Shown here one piece after another: positions 22,528 through 33,967 of a stretch of 64,000 bases of DNA. Numbering within the stretch: position 1 is the first letter of the stretch; each line of letters begins with the position of its first letter. The position numbers and the translations under genes were made by a program. Source of the stretch: Liolophura sinensis (lineage: Eukaryota > Mollusca > Polyplacophora > Chitonida > Chitonidae); the NCBI RefSeq assembly GCF_032854445.1, contig NC_088305.1, positions 22,916,955 through 22,980,954 of the forward strand. Reading direction: 5' to 3'. The notes under the pieces were generated by a model. It searched no databases, was not told the origin of the DNA, and saw only the letters and a program-made list of their open reading frames with translations.

Positions 22528-23142
22528 CTAATATATAATCTTATATGTGGCGGGCGTATCAGTCATTAGCAGGAGCTTAGAATGCGGATTTTTCTTGAGC
22601 TTCTGTCCAACCTCTGCCATTTCGCTCTCGGCTTCGACGATGTGGTTCTCCTCCAGGCATTCGTTGAACGAGTGCCGATCTTTGCAGTGGAATAAAGCCA
22701 CCCACCTTGTCTGCTCGCGAAAGTCTTTCAGGACGGCGTTGTATTTCTGAGTGAGGACCCAGACGCTTTGCTTTGCATGACGGCCCGAGAAAGCCATAAA
22801 TGACAGCATTTTTTGTTTCTTCTTCATCGCCTCCAACGCGCTACAATCATTGATGATGTATAGGGTGGGCTCACCCTCGAACAATCTGTAGAAAGCTCTC
22901 AAGCATTCGTTTAGCCGCTCGCCGGGATCAAAACAATAGACCTCAGGGTCAGACAGTATCCGTCGCCGCCGGTACGCCTCGTTATGCTTAAGAGTGGGGC
23001 ACAGGATCACAATGTGATGAAAGAAACCGCGGAAAGGACCCTCAAGCAGGTCCAGCACGAAGACTGTTTTGCCGCAGTTAGTCTGCCCACAGATAATCGC
23101 GCAGTGGGCGTCATCAATAAAGCGCGTTAACGAATCTACCAT
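22528..23142 (-). CDS. Polinton-A genome-packaging ATPase (FtsK/HerA type)
   Basis: An intact 204-codon gene. Walker A is CGQTNCGKT (residues 18-26) and Walker B is the hydrophobic-acidic LYIINDC. Further on come WVLTQKY, a sensor-like segment, and a C-terminal KLLLMTDTPATYKIIY. This is the A32-like packaging ATPase shared by Polintons and many dsDNA viruses; it pumps DNA into capsids. Its start overlaps the end of the major capsid gene by 29 bp in another frame, a tight virus-like arrangement. It is one of the few undamaged genes of Polinton-A. Confidence 0.9.
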   Translation of the reverse strand: MVDSLTRFIDDAHCAIICGQTNCGKTVFVLDLLEGPFRGFFHHIVILCPTLKHNEAYRRRRILSDPEVYCFDPGERLNECLRAFYRLFEGEPTLYIINDCSALEAMKKKQKMLSFMAFSGRHAKQSVWVLTQKYNAVLKDFREQTRWVALFHCKDRHSFNECLEENHIVEAESEMAEVGQKLKKNPHSKLLLMTDTPATYKIIY

Positions 23143-24421
23143 TCAGGATGTGCAGCATTGCGTCCATAATCACATAGAGATATACGTTCAACACGCCGGG
23201 ATTTTCTCTCTCTTTTCTCACCTGTATCGTAATCCCCTCGCTGGCGTTCTGAACGCGCCTCCCACTGCCATGCAGCTCACCATCGTCGCTTGGCTGAAGG
23301 TCAAGCCAGAAGGCGTGCTTGTGCGTCAAGAACTCTTCCAGGGAGACGTCTGCCAGGCCTAAGTCTTTTACGACCCTGGCTACCTCAGGGTCCCGCTTCT
23401 TAAGGGGTGAGCTGGCAAAGAACCTCTGGACCTCGCCCCATTGCTGGTACGCCCGCATGCCCTGGCTGTACAGCTGATTGGGGACCCCTTCTATTGTGAC
23501 TTCTACTTTGGTGATCTTCGGGTTGTAAAAGGATTCTGACCTCCTCCCCCACGGGGTTCTTTTAGCCTCGAACAGCATGAGGATGCCCTTCATTGCTCTT
23601 GCTGGAGTGTTCAGGTTTATGTTCCAGAGAGTATCAGACTTGTCCTAAACAAACTTTCGGTGGCGGAGGACGCGATCATACAGAATGGAGACGCCCCCGG
23701 CAAACTGGGTGCGAATTTGTCTAGCGAGCTTCTCATCGGTGACCATATCGAACTCAAGGCTGATGTTGTCGATGGTGTAAGTCGTGTCATCGTCTGTTGT
23801 CTTGATGACCCGGCTGTAATCGTTGAACGTCAGTTCGTACTCCAGTCGGTCGGCCAAGGCACTCTGGTAGAATGGCATGTGACTATCTAGAGGCTCAAAG
23901 TCTAGCGGGATGTGGAACCGGCTGCCAAAGGCGCGAGCGATATCTTTTTCTCCAGCATTGTCGTCACTTGCGTCCTCCGCTCCGACTCGAAGTTTAAACA
24001 TGTTTTCGCTGCCGATGCCTTGGTAGGCCGCATTCCTCCGTTCGTTTTTGGTCAGCCATAAGTCGCCGTAGCAATGAAACACATCAGAGTCGTCGATGGA
24101 CATTACCTCATTCCCGTTGATTCTGATCGTGTTTTTCTTGACTACTGCGCGTCGGAGATTCTTGACCACTGTGGCGTTCGGGTCGGATGAATTGATCGTG
24201 ATCGAGAAGGCCAAGCGCACGGTACCGGGCACAATGACGTCATTTGGGCCGAGGTTGGGGAAGCGGACCAAGAGTTGATTCTGGTCGATCGTACTCGGGT
24301 TGTTCGTGACGACCAAGGACTGCCGTACACCTTGTACCCCCCGAGGCATACGGAGTGTTCTGAAAGGGTTTAGCTTGCGTCCGTATGCATCCATTGTGTG
24401 TATTGAAGGTATGCCTTGCAA
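23114..24421 (-). pseudogene. Polinton-A double-jelly-roll major capsid protein, single in-frame TAG
   Basis: 258 codons from 24,421 (MQGIPSIHTMDAYGRKLNPF) end in TAG at 23,645-23,647. The same frame then stays open for 176 more codons to 23,114, giving about 434 codons, normal for a Polinton major capsid protein. Supporting features are the N-terminal strand-rich half with TVRLAFSITI and VVKNLRRAVVKK, and DFEPLDSHMPFYQSAL and LEYELTFND typical of this family. The C-terminal half has YNPKITKVEVTIEG and MRAYQQW. No frameshift is visible, so one nonsense change is the only break. It neighbours the packaging ATPase. Confidence 0.88.
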
Positions 24422-24423
24422 TG

Positions 24424-25834
24424 TTCAATACGAGGATTATGGCAGACTTAAACTTAGATAATCCGTTCGAAGCCAAAGATGGCAATGCCCAAGAGGGCAA
24501 TGCCCAAGAGGACTACGCCAAAGACGACGTCGTTGAACAGACCACTCTCCGTGCAGGTGTCCCGATCGGGGTGGTTCCCGAGCAACAAAGCTAGGGTTCG
24601 CAAGTCAGAACCCTTCAACAAGAGTTGGTGCTGTCAACCGTGGATGATTATTACAATGCCTTGGCGGAGGCGGATCCCAGCCTTATCCCCATCTATCGCG
24701 ATTACGAGAAGTTTGAGGTTGCCAAAGGAGGAAAACTGCGACTCAGGAATTACCCCAAGGTGGACATCATCAACAAACTAACAGGTAGACCGCTATCCCT
24801 CTCTACAGTCGCCAATAACTGGGGGGTTGATGTTGTTAGGAGGGGGCTGGGCTTTTTAGACTGGAAAAGAAGTAAACAGCCATCGTTGCATCCGGCAGCA
24901 GTCGCAGCCCTGGAGACAGCGAGTTCAGAACTCGGTGCCGCGCCCGCCGAGGCAGATACCATAGAGCTGAAGGATTTAAACCAAGCTGCGAAAAATGCCG
25001 CTGATGCAGTCCACACACTGGAAACACGCTTGACGGATGGTGAGGTCGATCGGATTCTTGAAACAATAAACGACCCTCCTCTTCCCACACAAGAGATTCC
25101 CAACCCTCCTCTTCCCATGTGAGAACTTCTGAGGCTTCTGAGTCTGCACTGCAGACCTTGGAAGGCGAACACGCGTATAACACCGCTAGGCTGTCAAAAT
25201 TAGATAAGGACATCGCAAAATAAAAACGGAAGTTGGGGGAGGTCCCTGATGATGATAATGAAGATAATAAAGACTTGCGGGGTATGATCGAAGGTAGGAT
25301 AAATAAGCTCGAGGCCGAGAGGGCGCCCCGGCTCAAAGCAGCCTCTTTAACGGCCGAAGCCCTGCGCACGCAAATACACCGCATCAAGCAGACGATCGAT
25401 TGCATCCTACACAAGGATACCACTCTAGCCGAGCGCGTCCGCACCCTCTTCCGGGAGCAGGGAATAACTGTGGTCTCCATTCTCACGGCAATTGGTATGG
25501 CGATCTCGACACTGGGGCTAGCGATGAAGTTGGCGCTGACTGGCGGGTCCGGCGGGGGCATCCAGCCAACACCACCTCCACCCGACCGGCGTGGTCTTAA
25601 AGAATGGGTGAAAAAGCATCTCCAGTCCCTGGCGCGCGCCCTTGGCAAGCTGGCTGGGAAGGCTGCCGCTGCGATTCCGGGTATTATTGGCAGTATCGTG
25701 TCCTGGCTACTGAACCTTCTCGGGAAAGCAGCTGGGTGACTGGCCGATAATGTCTGGGCTCTAGTCATCGCAGTAGGTGGCCTAATGCTCGTGGCTGTTC
25801 GCAATTATTTAACGCATAGTCCACAGAAGCAGTA
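24424..25834 (+). pseudogene. Polinton-A coiled-coil/membrane protein, several stops
   Basis: Divergent from the capsid gene. It reads MADLNLDNPFEAKDG from 24,439, reaches an in-frame TAG at 24,592, and continues VDDYYNALAEADPSLIPIYR through helical, Ala/Glu-rich sequence to a TGA at 25,120. After a frame change it carries an in-frame TAA near 25,220, then 168 codons (25,233-25,739) with Gly-rich hydrophobic segments (VVSILTAIGMAISTLGLA, a GGSGGG linker, PGIIGSIVSWLLNLL). One more TGA follows, then a final hydrophobic helix to 25,834. It looks like a membrane-active virion protein; the exact role is not known to me. Confidence 0.6.
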
Positions 25835-26461
25835 AGCCGATACCAACTCCAGCGACGGCGATGGCTGTCTTCTCCGCATCTTGATTCTTTCCTGCGGTGG
25901 GTGGTGGGACGCTTTCTTGTGGCTCAGCGAGGGAAGGTGGTGGGACGCTTTCTTGTAGCTTAACGTGGGAAGGTGGGACGCTTTCTTGTGGCTTAACGAT
26001 CCCGTGGGAAGGTGCGCGCTTGTGCAAAGTGGGCGGCACTTTAGCGTTCACACCCTCATTGGCGCCTAGCTTCTGGTCCTCTGTGGCCACGACGATTTTG
26101 TTGTTGTAGTTCGCCACAGGGCCGATCTGCAGAAGCATGTCGCTGGAGGGCATATATAGGCCTATGTCATACACAAAGTCTACAGCGCTCCCGGCATACT
26201 GTAGCACGTCCTGGTAGCGTTTGATAGCAGACGGAAAGTCGATCGGAGAGGAAATAGTGTCTTCAACGTTGGCGGCAAACTGTTTTTGCGCGTCGAAGGC
26301 TGTGCTCGTGCCTAGAATACGCGCCCTTGTTTGCGCTTGGGCGCCTAGAATAGCCCACACGTATGTCCGGATGGAATCGTTTAGGCGCTCTACGCCCGGC
26401 TGCTTGAATCCTTGGGATTTGTCGGCAATGAACGACGCCCAAGCGTCCTCGGCGTCCTGCT
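25809..26461 (-). CDS. Polinton-A membrane-anchored protein with Pro-rich repeats, N-terminus cut by BEL insertion
   Basis: About 215 codons on minus, open from the BEL LTR boundary to 25,809. The N-terminal part is helical (KQDAEDAWASFIADK, VERLNDSIRTYVWAILGA, FPSAIKRYQDVLQYAGSA). A repeated Pro/Ser segment follows, with the words QESVPP and PPSHVKLQESV seen three times, ending in a C-terminal membrane helix AVAGVGIGLLLLW. The apparent start lies inside the retrotransposon LTR, so the native N-terminus has been removed or displaced. It shares 26 bp of opposite-strand overlap with the gene at 24,424-25,834. Function unknown. Confidence 0.55.
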
Positions 26462-26730
26462 TGACCCACCACTGGAGGGGGGGGGGGGGGGCGTAAAGCC
26501 AGACTAAGTGGTAATGATGGAGACATAACACACTCAGTAATGTAAAGTTATAGAGTTATATCGAGTGATATATACTACACACAGAGAAAATTGTGATCAG
26601 TGTAACTGTAATGTTTATATTTTGTTTCTTGCAGAACAACATTGTATGGCCACATTTTATGTGAAAATATAGTTCCAAAAAAAATCTCCGCTGACGTCAT
26701 TACGAGTCGTTTATCGCATTATCCGTACCA
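26462..26730 (+). repeat. BEL 5' LTR
   Basis: Matches 32,707-32,973 except for a few substitutions and a G tract of 15 here versus 10 there. It contains TGTTTCTTGCAG, a splice-acceptor-like string, and TGACGTCATTACGAG near its 3' end (CRE-like). Confidence 0.9.
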
Positions 26731-26844
26731 AATTTCTGAAGACTATTTCTAATGACCAGGAGAAAGTCTCAACTGATACCTGTGCCAACTTGAGAGGCAG
26801 CTTAGGAGACGAACTTGCTTGGTGGCTTTTGTGAAATTCGAATC

Positions 26845-27405
26845 ATGGAGAATCTTCAGGCTTCAGCAGAAAATACAGATGTGCGGCAAGACACAGGCCA
26901 CAGTGGTAATGCTGACAAAGAGACCTTTGTGAGAAATAAGAGAAAGACTCTCAGATGTAAAATCACACGTACCATCAATATAATTAAAAGGAACATTGAT
27001 GGTGAGGCAGACGGCAGAAGACTGCAGAAACAAATCGAGTCGATGAAAGCAGACTATCAGCAGGCCCTTGATTACCACAATGAACTATATGAATTCATCA
27101 GTGATGGCAGAACAGCCCACTTGGACCAGTGGGAGGCTGAAATTGAAAATGATGTCATGACCATAGAAGAGATTGTAGAACACTACATCAAGGGTATCCA
27201 GGGTGTTCAGCGACCCAGTGTGACCACCAGGGCGAAAACAGCAGCGACCAGACAACAGCCAGATGTCAACTTCACGCCACCCAGAATGAACATTTCCATG
27301 TCAAGTAGAAGCCCTAACACAGATACAATCCAATCCATGAACAGTCAACACTCCACAGTGTTTGATTCATGGGTTGATAATTTGAATTTGAAGAAACTAA
27401 TCTAA
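26845..27405 (+). CDS. BEL gag N-terminal segment
   Basis: Starts MENLQASAENTDVRQDTG and is rich in Lys/Arg/Asp with predicted coiled coil (KADYQQALDYHNELYEF). It ends in a Ser/Thr-rich linker and the words FDSWVDNLNLK. In BEL elements such a helical segment precedes the conserved capsid-like Gag domain. Here it is separated from that domain by a stop and a frame change at 27,403-27,414, so the original single Gag is probably split by a small indel. Confidence 0.7.
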   Translation: MENLQASAENTDVRQDTGHSGNADKETFVRNKRKTLRCKITRTINIIKRNIDGEADGRRLQKQIESMKADYQQALDYHNELYEFISDGRTAHLDQWEAEIENDVMTIEEIVEHYIKGIQGVQRPSVTTRAKTAATRQQPDVNFTPPRMNISMSSRSPNTDTIQSMNSQHSTVFDSWVDNLNLKKLI

Positions 27406-27413
27406 ATGGAAAC

Positions 27414-30400
27414 ATGAGTTCTTTGTCTGTCACGGAGGCATTATACAGACTAGAAGCTAGCAGAGATTTGCCGGTAATTGAGTTGCCTAGATTTGATGGT
27501 AGTGCATTAGCATATGTTGAGTTCATGGAAAGATTTAAAACATATGTACATGATAAGCCACATCTGAAAGATGATGTAAGAATGGCTCAGCTTAAATCTC
27601 ATGTTACAGGTGAAGCTAACAAAGCTATTACAGGTCTTGGTGCATCAGGGAAAATGTATGCGACTGCACTGAAAACATTGAAATCACAGTTCGGACAGCC
27701 AACTGTGATAGCCAGAGCATGTGTCAGCAAGTTAGTTAAGGGTGCTAACATCCATGTAAATGACCGTCAATCATTACGTGATTTTTCACTTGATTTGATA
27801 AATGTCAGATCCACATTGCTTAGAATCAATTTCTTTGCAGATGCTAACACCAATAACACTCTTCGACAGATTATCAGACGACTGCCAGATTATTTAATTC
27901 GCCAGTGGAAATCAACAGTGACAGAAATTCGTGAGAGAGGTGAATTACCTACCTTAGATCATGTCAGTGAGTTTATACGGAAAAGGGTTGCTGCAGAATT
28001 TGACCCTGACTTTGGTGACCTAGAGACAAACCAGTACAAAGGTCAAAGGTCAGACTCCAAGGCACAGAATGGTAGTAAAGGTGTCCATGGTACCCAAGAA
28101 CAGAAAAAACAGCCAGAGTGTTACATGTGTAAAGAGTCACACAGGCTTGTAAATTGCCCAACATTTGAAGATTCTTCAGTTGAAGAAAGAATACAGCAGG
28201 TCAAAGATCACAGACTTTGCTTCTCGTGCTTGACCAGAGGTCACGTGACCTGAGAGTGCCGATCCAAGCGTAAGTGTAACAAAAACGGTTGTAACAGACT
28301 TCACCATCCATTATTACACACAGACCCACTCAGTGTTAGTGGAACGGCTCCCTTAGACAAAGGAAGCATTTTGCCGGTTGTGAGAGTTCAGTTCCGTTCT
28401 ACAAATGGGAGAGTCAGAGAGGGAAACATATTGGTGGATAGCGGAGCAGGAACCACCATAATAAGGAGAGACTTTGCTAAGTTACTAGGCCTGCAGGGTA
28501 AACGAGAAGGACTGAGCCTATCAGTAGTTGGAGGGGAGCAAGTTGACCAACCGCATAGCCGTAGGTTAAAGTTTTGGATTTCTCCATTGTGTGGTGGTGA
28601 GGAGCATGCTGTAGAAGCTCATGAAGTGGATCGAACTATGATTAGCGTCCCAGCGTTGGATAGAACATGGTTAAGGACATTTCCTCACTTGTCAGGTCTA
28701 GATTACCCACACAAAACCGGACCAGTAGATTTAATCTTAGGAGTACATTACAGTCACCTACATGTGGAAAGCGAAGTACGTCAAGGTTTGCCATATCAGC
28801 CTGTAGCCAAGCGGACACCACTTGGATGGTACATTATGGGTTCAAATCAGGATATTTCACCATCAGTTTGTTCCGTCAACCTAGTACAGAAGATCGAAAT
28901 GAAACAATTCTATGATTTCGAAGCCTTGGGAATTCAAGCCCCAGACTGTGACTGTCCACGATCAACTATGTCACGAGACAACAAACGAGCACTAGATCTA
29001 CTGGAAGCATCCTGCGTGAAAAAAGGAGATCGCTACACCATAGGATTACCGTGGAAGAAAAACCCTGCTGATCTACCAGACAACTATCCTTTGGCAAAGA
29101 AAAGACTTGAATCTTTAGAGAAGTCGCTGCTGAAAAACCCAGTGAAGGCCAAAATGTATTCAGATGCCATATCGGATTATGAGAAAAATGGCTGGTTTTG
29201 TCCTGTAACTGAGGACGAGTCTAACATCAAACCGGTGAACTATTTACCACATCATGGCGTGTATAGACCAGACAAGGCAAGCACACCCCTGGGAGTAGTG
29301 TTCGACCCTGCAAGTACGTACAAGGAGACATCGTTAAACTCATTTCTGTACAAGGGACCTTGTCTGATAGGAAACCTCCTAGGAGTTTTGCTTCGATTCA
29401 GAGAGGACGCAGTGGGATTCGCAGGTGACATTTCTAAGATGTACTTGCAAGTTTGTCTTCCAGAGGAAGAAACCCATCTCCACAGATATTTATGGAGGGA
29501 TCTTGACATCGCACGAGAGCCTACAGTTTACAGACTGTTACGTGTCACTTTTGGCGCGAAACCGTCACCAGATATGGCCAGCTACGTTCTTCTTCGAATT
29601 GCTGAGGAGCACCGAGGTCATCAACCAGATGTTGCAACAACCCTGCAGAGAGACCGCTACATGGATGATATTATCCATTCTTGCCAAGACACAGACACTG
29701 CTGTAGAACGCATCCAAAATCTGGAAGGTGCATTGGACACAGGAAGTTTCAAGATCAAAGAGTGGTTTGTTTCGCCAACATCAGTCAAGAACAGACTAGA
29801 GAGGAGCAGACCTGAAAGACCGCCAGACAACGTGAAACCGAATGAGCCAGACACACCAACTCCTAATCATCCGTCTGAGTCTGGAAAAGAGATAAACCTG
29901 AACGACCAGGATGTAAAGACGTTGGGAGTTGTTTGGAATCCAGAAACTGACGTTCTGAAGTTTGCTGTAAAATCGTTACACCCGAAGAAGTTCACCAAGA
30001 GAAACATTCTTTCTAAGATGTCCACTCTTTATGATTCTTCAGGAGTAGCTTCATGTGTCACAATCAAAGCTAGAGTCGCCATGCAAGACATTTGGAGGAA
30101 CAAAACGTATGGCTGGGATGATGAACTACCTTGTGAAATGGTTGAGCTATGGGAAAAACTGTTCAGTGACATTGAGGACCTTAACGACCTTAACGCAATG
30201 GACTTTCCAAGATGCCTTAAACCAGAAGATGCTCATGGCGCGTCAGAGATGCATGTGTTTTTTTGGACGCAAGTAAAAACGCATATGGAGCGACCGCTTA
30301 TTTGAAATGGAAGACCCTAAGAGGATCGGCAGTTCAACTGATTTTAGCCAAGGCAAGAGTTGCGCCGTTACATCACACAACGATCCCACGATTAGAGCTA

Positions 30401-31172
30401 ATGGCGGCGCTAATAGCTTCACGTTTAGCAAAGACCATTTGGGATAGTTCAAGGTCAAGCCATCTTCTGTGACTTTGTGGACAGATGCGCAAATCGTATT
30501 GCATCGGTTACGCACAGAATCCATCAATATGAAGCCCTTCGTAGGAGTGCGTGTAGCAGAAATTCAAGGCACATGGCGCCCAGAACACTGGAGATATGTA
30601 CCGACACATCTCAACCCTGCAGATGACATCAGTAGAGGAATAGCAACTGCAGACATCAACGGTCGATGGATGCATGGACCATCATTTCTGAAAGAGGACA
30701 AAGATATATGGCCGACTGAACCATCACAGACCGTAAAAGTGGACACAGAGTGCAAAACTGTTAAATATATCTGTGTTGTTCAGAAGAAGAAACCCGTGGT
30801 CGATGCAGAGAGATTTTCCAGTTGGCAGCGCCTGTTGCGTGTGACGTCATACTGCTTTAGATTTATCCATAACATTCGGCGAAGATCACAAGACCGTCTG
30901 GACGGCCCGTTGCATAGTTCAGAAGTAGAAGAGGCAAGACTTTACTGGATTAAAGAGGCACAACAATATATGGATGACTGGAAAACCAGACTTCTTGATT
31001 TGAGTCCTTTCGTCACGAGTGACATCATCAGAGTTGGTGGTCGACTGAAGAAATCTCAATTACCTTACGAGAGTGTACATCCAATACTGCTTCCATCAGA
31101 TCATCATATTTCAAAGCTGATTATGCGAGATTTCCATGCCAAATCCTGTCATGAGGGAACAGAGAGAACCTG
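27414..31172 (+). pseudogene. BEL gag-pol: capsid domain, zinc knuckles, protease, reverse transcriptase, RNase H
   Basis: 27,414-28,253 encodes the DUF1759-type Gag domain (LPRFDGSALAYVEFMERF) and Cys knuckles (CYMCKESHRLVNC, CFSCLTRGH). An in-frame TGA at 28,251 interrupts, and the same frame resumes at 28,254. From 28,371: aspartic protease ILVDSGAGTTII, then reverse transcriptase with FAGDISKMYLQV (Asp motif) and DRYMDDIIHS (YMDD). The frame changes near 30,270 (after a T tract) to RNase H (DASKNAYGATAY, IPRLELMAAL), and again near 30,465 to WTDAQIVLHRL and the RNase H/integrase linker. A second TGA ends the run at 31,171. Confidence 0.9.
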
Positions 31173-32220
31173 ATGCGATTCACGTCGTGAATTTTGGATT
31201 CTCCGAGGACGACAGATTGCAAAGAACATCGTCAACAAGTGCACCATGTGCAGAAAACTTCGACAGCCGCCTCATTCGACATTGATGGGCGATTTACCTT
31301 CTGACAGACTTCGCCCCTTCGAACCACCTTTCTCAGTGACAGGTGTTGACTTATTTGGCCCGTTTTTCTTGAAGTACGGAAGAAACCAGTCCAAGAAGGC
31401 GTGGGGAGCTATATTTACTTGTGCGACTAGCAGAGCAGTACTCCTGGAAATTGTGGACAATTTGTCCACTGAAGCGTTTCTGCAAGCTTTACGCAGATTT
31501 GTATCTCATCATGGATGGCCACACACCATCATCTCCGACAACGGAACGTCATTTACTGGAGCACAAAAGGAGCTGAAGGTTTTGGTCAAGGAAGCACGAA
31601 GGCAGCTCATGGACTTTGCGTCGTTGCATGAAGTCAAATGGAAATTTATTACTCCATTAAGCCCACACCAAGGAGGGTTCTATGAAAGCCTCATCAGACA
31701 GATAAAGAGAGCATTACAAGTAGCTGTTGGAAAGCAAGTTTTAACTTGGAATGAAATGGCAACAGTGTTCGCCGAAGTCCAATGTTTGGTGGATTCTAGA
31801 CCAATAGGATTTACTCCGAAAAACCCGAATGACATTCAGCCTCTTACACCAAATCACTTTGTGCTGGGCAGAGCCACACCTGCAGTTCATCAAGGACCTT
31901 TCCAGGAAACAAGAAACCTTCGCAAGAGATTCGAGTTCGTGCAGATGTTAGTGCAACAGTTTTGGAAACGGTTTGTCCATGAGTACATTCCTACCTTAAC
32001 AAAGAGATCCAAGTGGCAGAGGAAAGGGAGACAACTCCAAGTGGATGACATTGTCTTGTTGACAGAGATCAACGTTCCACGTGGTAAATGGAACTTGGGA
32101 CGTATTGTTGAAACCTATCAAGGCCAGGATGGAATTGTTCGTAATGTTAAAGTCAAGACACAGTACGGGGAGTACAAGCGTTCCGTACAGAAGTGTTGTC
32201 CTATCCTAGAGCAAGATTAG
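31173..32220 (+). pseudogene. BEL integrase
   Basis: In frame with the preceding segment after the TGA at 31,171. It shows zinc-region remnants (CTMCRKLRQPPH), then the DDE core in VTGVDLFGPFF (Asp), TIISDNGTSFTG (Asp) and HQGGFYESLIRQIKRAL (Glu). A C-terminal DUF5641-like domain follows (KSKWQ-like region, VDDIVLLTEINVPRGKWNLGRI). The last stop is at 32,218-32,220. The catalytic residues are all present, so the lesion is upstream of the integrase, not within it. Confidence 0.9.
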
Positions 32221-32706
32221 CCCAGAGACAAACACTTTGTTCGCCCCGGGAGGGTTTGTTAAATATACTAGCTACAGCATATCAAGCAGCAGTTATTGCC
32301 CTTTGTTTGCTCTTGCGTTAGAAGCAGATTTTACTTCCATAAGCGAAAGTCACACGTTATTTTCTGTGATGATTTGAAGCATCCATTTGTACATCCACCC
32401 CAGGGAGATTTACTCTTCAGGTAGAGTACGCATCAAAATGTCTGCTTAACGTGGTGGTAAATATTACGATGTTTTGATAAGTTTATACAAGCGAACATTC
32501 CAAAGTAACGACAAATGGACACTCCATGACAGACTTGTGTTCATATGACAAACGGTGTAGCCGAAGATTGTTTATTGACATGTTTTGATGTAATATGGTT
32601 TTAAGCCTAACCTCAGTTAATTTGTATTTGCTCTGAACTTATGTATGCACTGAAGAACTATGTTGCTAATTACTGTTTATGTGGTTAAATGAGTTGGAAT
32701 GAATAT
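32221..32706. other. BEL 3' noncoding region
   Basis: AT-rich, no ORF. It lies between the integrase stop and the 3' LTR. An evident polypurine tract was not found directly before the LTR. Confidence 0.6.
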
Positions 32707-32973
32707 TGACCCACCACTGGGGGGGGGGAGGGTGCGTAAAGCCAGACTAAGTGGTAATGATGGAGACATAACACACTCAGTAATGTAAAGTTATAGAGTT
32801 ATATCGAGTGATATATACTACACACAGAGAAAATTGTGATCAGTGTAACTGTAATGTTTATATTTTGTTTCTTGCAGAACAACATTGTACGGCCACATTT
32901 TATGTGAAAATACAGTTCAAAAAAAAATCTCCGCTGACGTCATTACGAGTCGTTTATCGCATTATCCGTACCA
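32707..32973 (+). repeat. BEL 3' LTR
   Basis: Same sequence as 26,462-26,730 with a shorter G tract (10 G at 32,719-32,728) and a few point differences. Confidence 0.9.
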
Positions 32974-33294
32974 GCCGCACTACTACTAAACCCTAGATCT
33001 ATACTTATCTTCGACCTCATACTTGGCGCGGCCGAACAGCGCCGTTGCACTTTGATTACCGGGGTGAAAATAAGGTGGCCTGCGGGGCACGATACAAAGG
33101 ATCTCAGACTGATGATCAAATTACAGGCCCAGGGCGACCCAATCATCCGGAGCTCTCTCGAGGATATACGAGTCGTCATAGGGGGCGTTTTAAATCTCGA
33201 TGCAATCCATTTAGAGTGCGGTATAGGCCTTCGCCGCTTTCGTGTTAGTAGACCCGGTGGCAATTTAGAGCTAACCGACGTTATTGATTCATAG
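32974..33294 (+). CDS. Polinton-A unknown protein, 5' end at BEL insertion
   Basis: Open from inside the LTR through AALLLNPRSILIFDLILGAA to VKIRWPAGHDTKDLRLMIKL, VVIGGVLNLDAIHLECG and a stop at 33,292. The composition (short alternating hydrophobic strands) suggests a small beta-rich protein. No ATG occurs before 33,052 on the Polinton side, so the native start was probably lost to the insertion. I do not recognise the family; position with the next gene suggests a virion or replication accessory. Confidence 0.45.
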   Translation, partial: AALLLNPRSILIFDLILGAAEQRRCTLITGVKIRWPAGHDTKDLRLMIKLQAQGDPIIRSSLEDIRVVIGGVLNLDAIHLECGIGLRRFRVSRPGGNLELTDVIDS

Positions 33295-33304
33295 GACGGA
33301 CAAT

Positions 33305-33967
33305 ATGGGGCGACTGTACCCGACGATCACGGATGAAGAGCCGACGGATGGCCATCCTTTGACCCTGACCGCGCCGATGGTTGAAAACCCCCCGGAGGGC
33401 GTGGCGCACGCCCATCGCCTGCAGTATATCAGCGAAATACAGAGGCAGCTTGAATCTGAGCGAGATCTCCGCCGGGCCCTGTACAAAATGTACCGGCGCG
33501 GTGTCTTAGCCGCCGAGGCCCTTGATTCGGCCATGCTCACGGCCGGTTTGGGACTAGGGGTCGCAGGTGTGGGACTACTCACAACAATAATTGCAGCCCC
33601 TGCTGTCTTGGCTATGGAAGCTGTGGCCCTAGCTTGCGGTGTCTTAAATGCCGCCTGAAAATTCGTTAGCCGCCGACTTCACGCAAAGGCCAAGAAACAT
33701 AACAATATACGGCTGTTGGCCAAGACCAAACTTAACAGCATCCGTGCGCAGGTATCTACGGCATTATCTGATGGTGTTATTTCGGACGTAGAGTTCAAGC
33801 AAGTCTTTCAGGAGCTCAAGAACTACTCTGATCTGAAGCAGGAGATACGCGCTAAGTATCGTAAGGTATTCAACGCCGTAGAGATCGATGAAAGCACGAA
33901 AAAACAGCTTATATATCGCGGCCGAAAACTAGCTCGACAAGAGCTGAAAAACGCTCTTTCCGAATAA
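33305..33967 (+). pseudogene. Polinton-A membrane/helical protein, one in-frame TGA
   Basis: Starts MGRLYPTITDEEPTDG. It has LQYISEIQRQLESERDLRRAL, a hydrophobic Gly/Ala-rich pair of segments (LTAGLGLGVAGVGLLTTII, APAVLAMEAVALACGVL), then a TGA at about 33,656. The same frame continues with FVSRRLHAKAKKHNNIRLL and a helical C-terminus (YSDLKQEIRAKYRKVF) to 33,967. The two parts together give about 220 residues. This ORF type recurs in related Polintons, but its role is unknown to me. It is the last Polinton-A gene before the right end. Confidence 0.6.

Larger units (their letters stand above)
26462..32973 (+). mobile_element. BEL/Pao LTR retrotransposon nested in Polinton-A
   Basis: Short LTRs of about 269 and 267 bp flank gag and a pol in protease, reverse transcriptase, RNase H, integrase order, with BEL-type sequence features. 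LTRs start TGACCCACCACTGG and end ATCCGTACCA. No convincing target duplication was found beside them. Pol is broken by two in-frame TGA codons and two frameshifts, so this copy is not autonomous. The element separates two divergently oriented Polinton genes. Confidence 0.92.

Noticed and set aside
18277..24594. Several in-frame TAG codons in Polinton-A (PolB, capsid, small ORFs) as possible recoding of TAG
   Set aside because: TGA and TAA also interrupt other Polinton-A genes in frame (near 21,900, 25,120, 25,220, 33,656) and frameshifts are common, so ordinary decay explains them.
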